The position numbers and the translations under genes were made by a program. A stretch of DNA of 64,000 nucleotides from Bin90 sp965214635 (GTDB taxonomy: Bacteria > Chloroflexota > Dehalococcoidia > Lucifugimonadales > JADFKI01). The stretch spans positions 2,108,001 through 2,172,000 of the forward strand of contig OZ243964.1 in the NCBI GenBank assembly GCA_965214635.1, given 5' to 3'. The notes under the pieces were generated by a model. It saw nothing but the letters and a program-made list of their open reading frames with translations, made no database searches and was not told the origin of the DNA. Every line of letters begins with the position of its first letter. Within the stretch, counting starts at the first letter, position 1. Shown in pieces: positions 35,862 through 44,308 of the stretch.

Positions 35862-36937
35862 CCACCCATTCTGAATCGGACTGCCACACAGGCGCAGGCG
35901 ACGGGACAAAGCTCGCGGACTACAACTACGAACTGCCGCCATCACTCATAGCGCAGACACCGGCGGAGCCGCGCGACCGGTCGCGCCTGATGACGCTAAA
36001 CCGCGCTGACGGCAGTATTGGGCATCACCGCTTCTACGAATTACCCAGCCTTATGCGCCCGGGCGACCTCATGGTCTTCAACGACAGCCGCGTGATGCCT
36101 GCGCGGTTGTACGGCAGTTGCGTAGGCGGCGCAGTCGAGTTGCTGCTGCTGACGCGCATCGATGCGGGCGTGTGGCGCGCCATCGGGCGACCGGGGCGGT
36201 GGCTTCGCAAGGGTGCGGCGTTCCACATACCCGACAATAGCGGCGATGGCAAGGGCGGTATGATCGGCGAAGTGCTGCAAGTAGAACACGGCGGCGAGCG
36301 GATAGTGCGCTTATCCGATGAGGCTCGGCTGAGTGCGCTAGGCGTCGTGCCGCTGCCGCCGTACATCACTGCGCCGCTTGCCGACACAGAGCGATACCAG
36401 ACCGTGTATGCGCGCAATGAGGGCAGCGCCGCCGCCCCGACCGCCGGCTTGCACTTCACGCAGGAACTGCTCGAGCGGCTGCGGGCGATGGGCGTGGAGA
36501 CGGCGTTCGTAACGCTGCATGTGGGCTGGGACTCGTTTCGCCCCGTCAGGGCTGTCGCCGTCGCCGACCACAAGATGCATTCCGAATACTGGGAGCTGGG
36601 CGATGATGCGGCGGCGGCGATACGGGCGGCAAAGGCTGACGGACGGCGCGTCGTGTCAGTCGGGACAACGGCGGTACGGCTGCTCGAGAATGCGGCGGCG
36701 CTGTCCCCGAATGGTCTGCCGGACGCCGGTTCCGGTTGGGCGGACATATTCATCACGCCGGGCTATCGCTTTCGCGTGGTGGATGCCCTCATAACCAACT
36801 TCCACCTGCCGCGTTCCACGCTGCTGATGCTCACGAGCGCGCTGGCAGGCAGAGAGCGCATACTGCGCGCATACGCCGCCGCCGTATCGCAAGGCTACCG
36901 CTTCTACAGCTTCGGCGACGCGATGTTCATCCATTGA
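35858..36937 (+). CDS. queA: tRNA preQ1(34) S-adenosylmethionine ribosyltransferase-isomerase
   Basis: A 359-residue QueA. D-Y-N-Y-E-L-P-P-S-L-I-A-Q-T-P, F-N-D-S-R-V-M-P-A-R-L, P-T-A-G-L-H-F-T and H-V-G-W-D-S-F-R-P-V all belong to the family. Makes epoxyqueuosine from preQ1 in tRNA using SAM. Translationally coupled to folD; no other queuosine gene is nearby. Confidence 0.96.
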   Translation: MTTHSESDCHTGAGDGTKLADYNYELPPSLIAQTPAEPRDRSRLMTLNRADGSIGHHRFYELPSLMRPGDLMVFNDSRVMPARLYGSCVGGAVELLLLTRIDAGVWRAIGRPGRWLRKGAAFHIPDNSGDGKGGMIGEVLQVEHGGERIVRLSDEARLSALGVVPLPPYITAPLADTERYQTVYARNEGSAAAPTAGLHFTQELLERLRAMGVETAFVTLHVGWDSFRPVRAVAVADHKMHSEYWELGDDAAAAIRAAKADGRRVVSVGTTAVRLLENAAALSPNGLPDAGSGWADIFITPGYRFRVVDALITNFHLPRSTLLMLTSALAGRERILRAYAAAVSQGYRFYSFGDAMFIH

Positions 36938-37287
36938 GCCGCTGGGAGGCTGTGCGATAATCATCACATCGCAATGCATATGCCGCTGCCGAAATCGACA
37001 GCGCGCTATGGTATAATCGCCGCAGGATAATCCGTGCATGGGCGGTGCAAAAGCGTTTCTGTCCCTGCTACCTACCGTTCCTGATGTTATCCGGGATGCG
37101 CGCTATGATAACTAAAATGATGTACACCCGTTTTAGTAGACGCTTCACGCAAGCATTCTCTAACTGCCCACAATCCTAGATGTCAGACTGCGTAGCATCC
37201 CGTTGGGCGATGCCGGCTGCTTGCCAATGACGAGCCGAGCAGAGTGGATTACCAATAATTGTCAACAATGAGAAAAGAGACTTCACA
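36938..37287. other. 350-bp intergenic region after queA
   Basis: No protein gene seen. Holds an extended -10 promoter at 37009-37017, about 270 bp before the next start codon. The region downstream of it is less GC-rich than the genes and could be a long leader or a small RNA. Confidence 0.45.
37009..37017 (+). promoter_or_regulatory. Extended -10 promoter box
   Basis: TGGTATAAT: an ideal TATAAT with upstream TG-n. No matching -35 is evident, as is common for extended -10 promoters. Confidence 0.5.
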
Positions 37288-38091
37288 ATGACGGACAAGC
37301 ATAAAGAGATAGCACGGGCGGCGGAGTATCAGGCAGAGCGCCACTTGGCGCGGGAGCCGCTGGATTTGATGCTGCAACCCTTTGCGCCTCAGACGATGGC
37401 GGACGCCTACGCCGTGCAGGAACTGCTAGTAGAGCGGCTTGCTGCTCAGCGCGGTCCGGCGGCGGGCTACAAGGTCGCATACACGAGTGCGTTGATGCGC
37501 CAACGCACAGGCGTGAGCGAACCTTGCTACGGGCGCATCCCCGCGAGCATGGTGCACCGCTCCCCCGCCGCGCTAGATGCCGCCGACTTCGGTGGCGTGG
37601 GCATCGAGTGCGAGGTGTGCGTCATGCTGGGCGACGACCTGCCGCCCTCGGGCGCACCCTATACCCGTGACAGCGTCGCCGACGCCGTGGAGTGGCTTGC
37701 CCCCTCGTTCGAGGTCGTGGACAGGCGAGACGCCCCATATCGAGACGAACAAATGCCGGAGATACGCACCATCGTCTGCAACATCAGCAACGGCGGCGCT
37801 GTCTATGGCACACCCGTGCACGATTGGCGCAGCATAGACCTTGCGGCAGCGCGCGGCGTGGTGCTCGTGAACGGCGAACAGGTCGGCGCAGGGCACGGCG
37901 TGGATGTGATGGGGCATCCGCTTGAGCCGCTCGCGTGGCTGGCGAACACACTGGCGGCGCAGGGCAAGACGCTCGCAAAGGGCGCTATCGTGCTCACCGG
38001 CAGCTTCGCCGCACCTGCGATGCTGCAGCCCGGAGACACTGCGAGCGTCGCCATCGACGGCTTGGGCGAGGCGCATTTGAGCGTCAAGTAG
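37288..38091 (+). CDS. FAH-superfamily hydratase/decarboxylase (2-keto-4-pentenoate hydratase-like)
   Basis: A 267-residue protein of the MhpD/2-oxopent-4-enoate hydratase group. G-Y-K-V-A-Y-T near residue 52, a metal-site G-I-E-C-E-V-C near 106, F-E-V-V-D near 150 and a late L-T-G-S-F are visible. Probably hydrates a 2-keto-alkenoate or decarboxylates a 4-oxalocrotonate-type acid from aromatic ring cleavage. No other meta-cleavage genes are adjacent, so the pathway is unclear. Confidence 0.82.
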   Translation: MTDKHKEIARAAEYQAERHLAREPLDLMLQPFAPQTMADAYAVQELLVERLAAQRGPAAGYKVAYTSALMRQRTGVSEPCYGRIPASMVHRSPAALDAADFGGVGIECEVCVMLGDDLPPSGAPYTRDSVADAVEWLAPSFEVVDRRDAPYRDEQMPEIRTIVCNISNGGAVYGTPVHDWRSIDLAAARGVVLVNGEQVGAGHGVDVMGHPLEPLAWLANTLAAQGKTLAKGAIVLTGSFAAPAMLQPGDTASVAIDGLGEAHLSVK

Positions 38092-38202
38092 GGCGCAGCG
38101 ATATTGTAGCCTAGCCATTCTCCTGAAAATCAAGATCTGCCCTGACATCCGAAAACCCTCATCCTGCACTTCATCTTACAGAGGCAGGATTGGGGCGGCT
38201 CG

Positions 38203-38910
38203 ATGGCAGGTCGGACACACCTCAAAAAACCAAAATTGCAAGTGGGGCGAAACCGAGTGAACAAGCGACTTTACATATTTGTGGGCGCGGGCGTGTTTGC
38301 AGCGCTGATTGCGGTTGCGGTGCTCGTTTGGGCGGCGCTGGCGCAGCGCGGCGGGGACAGCGCCGCTGCCACCGCCATCGTGCCTCCCCCGGGTGCACAC
38401 ACGCTGGGCGCAGCCGACGCTCCCGTAACCGTGATTGAGTTCTCTGACTTCCAATGAGTGCACTGCCGCAATTTCGCCCTCGGGATGGGGCGACCGCTAA
38501 TCGAGGAATATGTGGACGGCGGCGATGTGCGCTTCGTGTACATTCACTACGCCTTCTTAGGCGAAGAGTCGGTGTGGGCGGCGGAGGCGGCGGAGTGTGC
38601 GAGCGAGCAGGGGCGCTTCTGGGAATACCACGACGCGCTGTTCGACAACTGGGCTGGCACGAATGTGGGTGGATACGACTTCGAGAACCTGCTTCACATC
38701 GCAGGGCTTACCGGACTGGACGCCCAAGCGTTCGACGGCTGCATGCAGCAGCGGCGCTATGTGGACAAGGTGCGCGCTGAAACCGAGTTCAGCGAAAGCA
38801 GCGGCGTTAACTCCACTCCCACCGTGTTCGTCAACGGCGAGCAGGTAATGCCGGGCAGCTATGATGAGTTTCGGCAGATAGTGGATGCGGCGTTGGCAGA
38901 GGCGCAGTGA
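38203..38910 (+). CDS. Membrane-anchored DsbA-like thiol oxidase, candidate selenoprotein (UGA at first active-site Cys)
   Basis: A 235-residue protein if TGA 38455-38457 is read as selenocysteine; otherwise it splits into 84 and 150 codons in the same frame. Residues ~22-46 form a membrane anchor. The thioredoxin-like DsbA domain starts A-D-A-P-V-T-V-I-E-F-S-D-F-Q, then U85-V-H-C88-R-N-F where the family has C-P-x-C. The rest is intact: V-R-F-V-Y-I-H-Y-A-F-L, A-A-E-A-A-E-C-A, and the cis-Pro loop N-S-T-P-T-V-F-V-N-G. TGA is a normal stop in neighbouring genes, so a general code change is excluded. A SECIS-like hairpin follows. GTGA overlap with the VKOR gene implies an exported thiol-oxidation pair. 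Alternative: nonsense mutation or sequencing error. Confidence 0.8.
38455..38493 (+). promoter_or_regulatory. Candidate bacterial SECIS element after the in-frame TGA
   Basis: Stem TCGCCCT (38474-38480) pairs with GGGGCGA (38487-38493), one T-G pair, around a 6-base loop CGGGAT (38481-38486). The loop begins 24 bases after the TGA and has a G in its first two positions, as known bacterial SECIS rules require. Predicted by eye only. Confidence 0.55.
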
Positions 38911-39341
38911 CGCTGGGCGCGCGGACTATATGCTGGGCAGCTGCTGCGGCTTTGAGCCTTGTCGGACTGGCGCTTGCGACATACCTGAGCGTGGCGCACA
39001 TCACGGGTGCGGGCCCTGCCTGCGGCGTCAGCGGCGGTTGCGACGCGGTTACCACGAGCGAGTACGCTCTATTCGTCGGCATCCCCGTGGCGATGCTGGG
39101 AATGCTCGGCTACACGATGCTGCTGCTGGGCAATCTTGTGCTGCTGGGGCAGCTACGCCCACCCGCTTTGCTGCGCTGGGGTGTGTGCGTCGTCGCGGCG
39201 CTGGGCTTTGGGTTCTCGGCGTACCTCACGGCTACGCAAGCCTTCGCCATCGGGTCGTACTGCGTCTACTGCCTCACGAGTGCCGCGCTGATGACCGCGC
39301 TGCTGCTGCTGACGCTCGGCGGGGCGCTGCTCAGGAACTGA
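38907..39341 (+). CDS. Vitamin K epoxide reductase (VKOR) family protein
   Basis: A 144-residue four-helix membrane protein. Loop cysteines C39 and C45 (A-C-G-V-S-G-G-C-D-A-V) and the quinone-side C119-V-Y-C122 pair are all present. VKOR homologues re-oxidise DsbA-type proteins and pass electrons to quinone. Starts GTG 38907, overlapping the DsbA stop (GTGA), so the two proteins are made together. It lacks a fused thioredoxin domain, consistent with the separate DsbA partner. Confidence 0.93.
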   Translation: MTLGARTICWAAAAALSLVGLALATYLSVAHITGAGPACGVSGGCDAVTTSEYALFVGIPVAMLGMLGYTMLLLGNLVLLGQLRPPALLRWGVCVVAALGFGFSAYLTATQAFAIGSYCVYCLTSAALMTALLLLTLGGALLRN

Positions 39342-39471
39342 CGCCACTCCGTCAATTCGGCACATCGGAAGTTGTGCGGGAAAGGCTGCGGGCGGCAGGT
39401 TTTGGGGCAGCGTTTCCCTTGCTCCGCAAGATAGCGAAGACGGATTCTGTTCACTAAAAGCAAACAGAAGG

Positions 39472-39503
39472 GGGCGGCTTGCATCTCAAAATGCAAGCCG
39501 CCC
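39472..39503. terminator. Strong hairpin between VKOR and rpoC
   Basis: GGGCGGCTTGCAT (39472-39484) and its exact inverse (39491-39503) form a 13-bp stem around CTCAAA. Sits between convergent genes. Read on the minus strand it is followed by a C/T-rich stretch with TTT and TTTT runs, so it probably ends the rpoB-rpoC transcript as well. Confidence 0.75.
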
Positions 39504-39598
39504 TAATGTCCATGTGCCCTGTTATTATGTCGTGGTCTTGACGAAAGTTGTCCCGACGAGCGCCGGCGCACCTGTGCGCGTCGGCTTATGAGCAGCGA

Positions 39599-42500
39599 TT
39601 AGTCGTCGCCGGGGACGAGCGTCCCCTCTTCCATCACGCCGTCCACACGCTTGGGCTGCGGATTGGATGCGAAGGGCGATTGGGACATTTCGTTTTCGTA
39701 GTCGTCTATGGCTAGCGGCGTGCGCAGCATAGCCATCGGGTCTGGCTCTTCGTCCTCGGGTATGTCCAAGAAGGCGCGCCCTTCCTCTGTGAGGTCCAGC
39801 CTTGCGGGGATGAGCCTGCCGATGATGACATTCTCTTTCAGCCCCAACAGCCTGTCCACCTCGCCGTTTACGGCGGCTTCGGTGAGCACACGGGTGGTCT
39901 CTTGGAAGCTGGCGGCGGACAGGAAGCTGTCCATCTTGAGCGATGCGCGTGTTATGCCGAGCAGTATCGGGCTTGCGGTGGCGGGTTCGCCGCCCTCTGC
40001 GAGCACATCGGCGTTGCGCTCGGCAAGCTGGCGCCGGTCTATCTGGTCGCCCGGCAGCAGGTCGGTATCGCCCACATCCACTATCTCCACCTTGCGCAGC
40101 ATCTGCGAGATGATGACCTCTATGTGCTTGTCGTGTATGGTTACGCCCTGCGAGCGATAGACCTTCTGCACCTCGTCGATGAGGTACTGCCGCACCGACT
40201 CCCAGCCCTGCAGGCTGAGGATGCGCTGCGGGTTCTTCGGGCCGGCGGTAATGGCGTCGCCGGCGGCGATGATGTCTTCGGTGCTGACGATGACGCGCGC
40301 TCCATGCGGTATCTGATACTCGCGTTCGTCTTTGTCCTCCCAGCTGACGGTGAGCGTGTCGCCCTCGATGCGGACGATGCCAGACACGCGCGCCGGTATG
40401 TCGGACGGCACGAGCGCTGCGGTTTCGTCCTCAGGGTCGTCATCGGTTTCGATCTCAGCGAGTGTGTCGCCGATGCTCACGATGTCCCCATCAGCCACGC
40501 ACAGGACGCTGCCAAGAGGCAGTTCGTACTTGTCCGTGTAGGTCTCGGTGTTGACCACCTTCACGATGGCGATGTTGTCGGCGAGACTCCGCATGACCTC
40601 TACTTCGCCGTCTATTTCGGAGAGCACGGCTTCGCCCTTAGGCACGCGCGCCTCGAAGAGTTCTTGCACGCGGGGCAAGCCGCTGGTGATGTCAGAGCCT
40701 GCGATGCCGCCGGTGTGGAATGTGCGCATAGTGAGCTGGGTGCCGGGTTCGCCGATGCTCTGCGCTGCGACTATGCCCACCGCTTCGCCGATCATAATGG
40801 GCTTCCAAGTGGCGAGGGACAAGCCATAGCACATGCGGCACAAGCCACGCTCGGCTTCGCAGGCGAGGGGCGAGCGCACTAGCACGCGCTCCACGGTGGT
40901 GGCGGCGATTTTCTCTAGCACATCGTCGGTGAGCAGGTCGTTGCGCGCGGCGATGATTTCGCCGGTCGCAGGGTCTGCCACATGCGCTGCAGCGTAGCGA
41001 CTCCGCGCCTTATCCTCGAACGAGGGCAGCTGAGAATCGTTCCGTGCGGTCTCTATCCACAGCCCCTCGAGTGTGCCGCAGTCTTCGTACAGCACGATGA
41101 GTTCCTGCGCCACATCTATGAGGCGGCGCGTGAGGTAGCCGCTGTCGGCGGTTCGGAGCGCGGTGTCGGTCAGCCCCTTGCGCGCGCCGTGCGTGGACAG
41201 GAAGTATTCCAGCACGCTCAGCCCTTCGCGGAAGCTGGATTTGACGGGGCGGTCGATGATGCGCCCTTTCGGGTCGGACATCAGCCCGCGCATACCCGCC
41301 ATCTGCTTAATCTGCGCGATGTTACCCTTTGCGCCCGATGTTGCCATCATGTACAGCCCGATGCCTGCGTTGCCCATCGCGCCCGGGGTGTCGGAATCCT
41401 CATCCTCGTGAACCACGCCGCCGTATTTGCTCAGATTGCCGTCGAGCACATCCGTCATCTTGTCGTTAGCCGCTGTCCATATGTCCACGGCTTGGCGGTA
41501 GCGGTCGTCTTCGGTGAGAAGGCCGTCCATGTACATCTCTTCCAGCTCGCCGATGGCATCTTCTGCATCGCTGATGATGTCGCGCTTTTCGTCTGGGACT
41601 TCCACATCGTTGATGGCGATGGTAACGCCCGCTTTAGACGCATAGCTAAAGCCCAAATCCTTGATGTTATCGAGGATTTCGGATGTGCGATCGCTGCCTA
41701 GCAGCTGGTGGGCGTGTGATGTGATGTCTTTCAGAGCGCTCTTGTCGATGACGGTGTTTTGGAACTCGATTTCTTCGGGAAGCGAGTCGTTGAAGATGAT
41801 ACGCCCCGGCGTGGTTTGCATCCATTCGCTGTCGGGGATGCGCACTTTGACGAGTGCGCGCAGATCTACCAGCCCCAGCTCATATGCAAGGCGGGCGTCC
41901 TCGATGTCGGCGAACTCGCGACCCTCCCCCTTGGTGCCTGCCAGCGCCTGCGTCATGTAGAAGCAGCCGAGCACCATGTCGAGCGTGGGCGCGACGATGG
42001 GTTCGCCAGAGCTAGGTGCCAGCATGTTGTAGGTGCTCAGCATCATGCGCTTTGCTTCCCACACGGCTTCCTTGGACAGCGGCACATGCACCGCCATCTG
42101 GTCGCCATCGAAGTCGGCGTTGAACGCTGTGGTTACTAGCGGGTGCAGCCGTATGGCGTTGCCCTCTATCAGCACAGGCTGGAACGCTTGTATGCCGAGC
42201 CTGTGCAGCGTGGGGGCGCGGTTTAGCAGCACGGGTCTGTCTTGCACCACGCGCTCCAAGATGTCCCACACCTCGGGGCGCTCGCTCTCTGCGAGGCGCT
42301 TTGCGCTCTTGATGTTGTGTGCATAGCCGTTCATCACGAGCTTGTTCATCACGAAGGGCTTGAACAGCTCTAGCGCCATCTTGCGGGGCAAGCCGCACTG
42401 GTGGAGCTTCAGCTCCGGGCCTACGATGATGACAGAGCGGCCGCTGTAGTCCACGCGCTTGCCGAGCAAGTTTTGGCGGAAGCGCCCCTGCTTGCCGCGC

Positions 42501-44047
42501 AGCAGGTCGGAGAGCGACTTGAGCTTGTGGTTGTGGCTGCCGGCGACGGCGCGCCCGCGTCTGCCATTGTCCACCAGAGCGTCCACCGACTCTTGCAGCA
42601 TCCGCTTTTCGTTGCGAACGATGATCTCTGGCGCTTGCAGGTCGATGAGGCGCTTGAGCCGATTGTTGCGGTTGATGACGCGGCGGTACAGGTCGTTCAG
42701 GTCGCTTGTGGCGAAGCGCCCGCCGTCCAACTGAACCATCGGGCGCAGCTCGGGCGGCAGCACCGGCAGGCTGGTGAATATCATCCACTGGGGCTTGTTT
42801 TCGCTCTTGCGGAATGCGTCCACCACGCGCAGGCGCTTCACTGCGCGCTTGTGCTTCATCCCGGATGTGGCGCGTATCTCCGAGTGCATGCAGTTGATGG
42901 AGATGCAGAAGTCGCCGCGGTCGTGACACTCTTTGGCGCACACATCGCGGCGGTAGTGGCAGTATTCGCCGGAGGCGCGGACGGCACGGCAGTAATCGTC
43001 GCCGTGGTTAGCGTTCATGTCGCCCTTGTCCAGCAGGGTGAGGACGGATTCTGCGCCCATATCGGCTTCGAACACCTCTTCGCAGAAGGTTCGCAGGTCT
43101 CGGCACTGGCTTTCCGTGAGCAGGCTGCCGAGCCTGAGGGCTTCTATGCGCTCTATCTCTTCGGCTGCCTGTGCGATGTTTTCCACGCGCTTTGCGATGG
43201 CGCTGAGGTCGGCTTCGTGCGATTTGGCGAAGTCCGTGCTCACGACTGCGAAGGCTTCGTCCAAGAGGCTGGAGAGATCTCTCAGATCGCTCACTAGGTC
43301 GTCGGTCTGCTTGTCGTGCTTGCGCCCGATGTCTTTCCAGTCCTTGTAGCCGTCGGGCACGGTGGTCTCCACATCCGGCTTGGCGTAGAGGAGTTCGCGC
43401 AGGAGCGGGATGTTCTCTAGGTGGCGCTGGGTGGCGCGCTTGAGGGTGTTTTCGATGTCTTCTAGCGCCTCACCTGCGGCGTCGCTGTCTTCGGCATCGC
43501 CGTCGGCAAGCCGTTCCTGCAAGAGTTCGGCTGCGGCTTCTATGGCGGGCAGGATGTGCCCGATGTCCGTGTCCATCGCATCGTGGCGCATGTCTATGGC
43601 GTAGGCGCGCTCGCCCTCGTCTATGCCGGTGATGATGTACTGTGCGAAGTAGAGCACGCGGTCGAGGTCTTTGGGGGAGCGGTTGAGCATCAGCCCTAGC
43701 CGGCTGGGTGTGCCCTTGGAGAACCATATGTGTGCTACGGGAGCGGCGAGGGCGATGTGCCCCATGCGTTCGCGGCGCACCTTGGCGCGCGCGATTTCCA
43801 CGCCGCAGCGGTCGCATATGATGCCGCGGTGGCGTATCTTCTTGTACTTGCCGCAGTAGCACTCCCAGTCTTTCGTGGGACCAAATATGCGCTCGCAGAA
43901 CAGCCCGTCCTTCTCCGGGCGCAGCGTGCGGTAGTTGATTGTCTCCGGCTTCAGCACTTCACCGTATGACCAGAGCCGTATCTGCTCGGGTGAAGCGAGG
44001 GAAATCCGTATCGCATTGAAGTCGTTGCCGCCCTGACCCATAAGCAT
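39599..44047 (-). CDS. rpoC: RNA polymerase beta' subunit
   Basis: A 1482-residue beta' subunit. N-terminal zinc site C-Y-C-G-K-Y ... C-D-R-C-G near residue 62, catalytic N-A-D-F-D-G-D-Q with the three magnesium Asp, the bridge-helix/trigger-loop region with G-E-P-G-T-Q-L-T-M-R-T-F-H-T-G-G, and the second zinc site C-E-A-E-R-G-L-C-R-M-C. A coiled insertion of acidic character lies near residues 185-215. Not fused to rpoB. C-terminus rich in acidic residues and proline. Confidence 0.98.
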   Translation of the reverse strand: MLMGQGGNDFNAIRISLASPEQIRLWSYGEVLKPETINYRTLRPEKDGLFCERIFGPTKDWECYCGKYKKIRHRGIICDRCGVEIARAKVRRERMGHIALAAPVAHIWFSKGTPSRLGLMLNRSPKDLDRVLYFAQYIITGIDEGERAYAIDMRHDAMDTDIGHILPAIEAAAELLQERLADGDAEDSDAAGEALEDIENTLKRATQRHLENIPLLRELLYAKPDVETTVPDGYKDWKDIGRKHDKQTDDLVSDLRDLSSLLDEAFAVVSTDFAKSHEADLSAIAKRVENIAQAAEEIERIEALRLGSLLTESQCRDLRTFCEEVFEADMGAESVLTLLDKGDMNANHGDDYCRAVRASGEYCHYRRDVCAKECHDRGDFCISINCMHSEIRATSGMKHKRAVKRLRVVDAFRKSENKPQWMIFTSLPVLPPELRPMVQLDGGRFATSDLNDLYRRVINRNNRLKRLIDLQAPEIIVRNEKRMLQESVDALVDNGRRGRAVAGSHNHKLKSLSDLLRGKQGRFRQNLLGKRVDYSGRSVIIVGPELKLHQCGLPRKMALELFKPFVMNKLVMNGYAHNIKSAKRLAESERPEVWDILERVVQDRPVLLNRAPTLHRLGIQAFQPVLIEGNAIRLHPLVTTAFNADFDGDQMAVHVPLSKEAVWEAKRMMLSTYNMLAPSSGEPIVAPTLDMVLGCFYMTQALAGTKGEGREFADIEDARLAYELGLVDLRALVKVRIPDSEWMQTTPGRIIFNDSLPEEIEFQNTVIDKSALKDITSHAHQLLGSDRTSEILDNIKDLGFSYASKAGVTIAINDVEVPDEKRDIISDAEDAIGELEEMYMDGLLTEDDRYRQAVDIWTAANDKMTDVLDGNLSKYGGVVHEDEDSDTPGAMGNAGIGLYMMATSGAKGNIAQIKQMAGMRGLMSDPKGRIIDRPVKSSFREGLSVLEYFLSTHGARKGLTDTALRTADSGYLTRRLIDVAQELIVLYEDCGTLEGLWIETARNDSQLPSFEDKARSRYAAAHVADPATGEIIAARNDLLTDDVLEKIAATTVERVLVRSPLACEAERGLCRMCYGLSLATWKPIMIGEAVGIVAAQSIGEPGTQLTMRTFHTGGIAGSDITSGLPRVQELFEARVPKGEAVLSEIDGEVEVMRSLADNIAIVKVVNTETYTDKYELPLGSVLCVADGDIVSIGDTLAEIETDDDPEDETAALVPSDIPARVSGIVRIEGDTLTVSWEDKDEREYQIPHGARVIVSTEDIIAAGDAITAGPKNPQRILSLQGWESVRQYLIDEVQKVYRSQGVTIHDKHIEVIISQMLRKVEIVDVGDTDLLPGDQIDRRQLAERNADVLAEGGEPATASPILLGITRASLKMDSFLSAASFQETTRVLTEAAVNGEVDRLLGLKENVIIGRLIPARLDLTEEGRAFLDIPEDEEPDPMAMLRTPLAIDDYENEMSQSPFASNPQPKRVDGVMEEGTLVPGDD

Positions 44048-44308
44048 CCTCCTGAGTTGAGCCTGTCAGTTAGCCAGTCTGTCAGTGGTTGGTTCTGAGC
44101 GCATCCGTCGCCGCTCCTTCGGGGACGGGTTGCGCCGGCTTGATGTGTGCTATCTATTCATATCGTCGGGGGGCGCTATCCCGTTCATGGCGGGACGCTG
44201 CCCCTTCGCAAATTGAGCGCCCTTTGCGCCAAGCGTTTGGCAGCGGGTGAGCCGTTTTTGAGTTGCAGCGCAGCGCCGCTTGGAGCGATTCACCCGCCTG
44301 AGTTTCAT

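Noticed and set aside
38203..38910. Treating the DsbA gene as two genes or as a simple pseudogene
   Set aside because: Both halves are in the same frame, together give one complete domain with no other damage, and the stop falls precisely at the redox residue. Decay remains possible but is the weaker reading.
44048..44308. Hidden gene between rpoC and rpoB
   Set aside because: Only short frames without ribosome sites; composition looks like a simple spacer.
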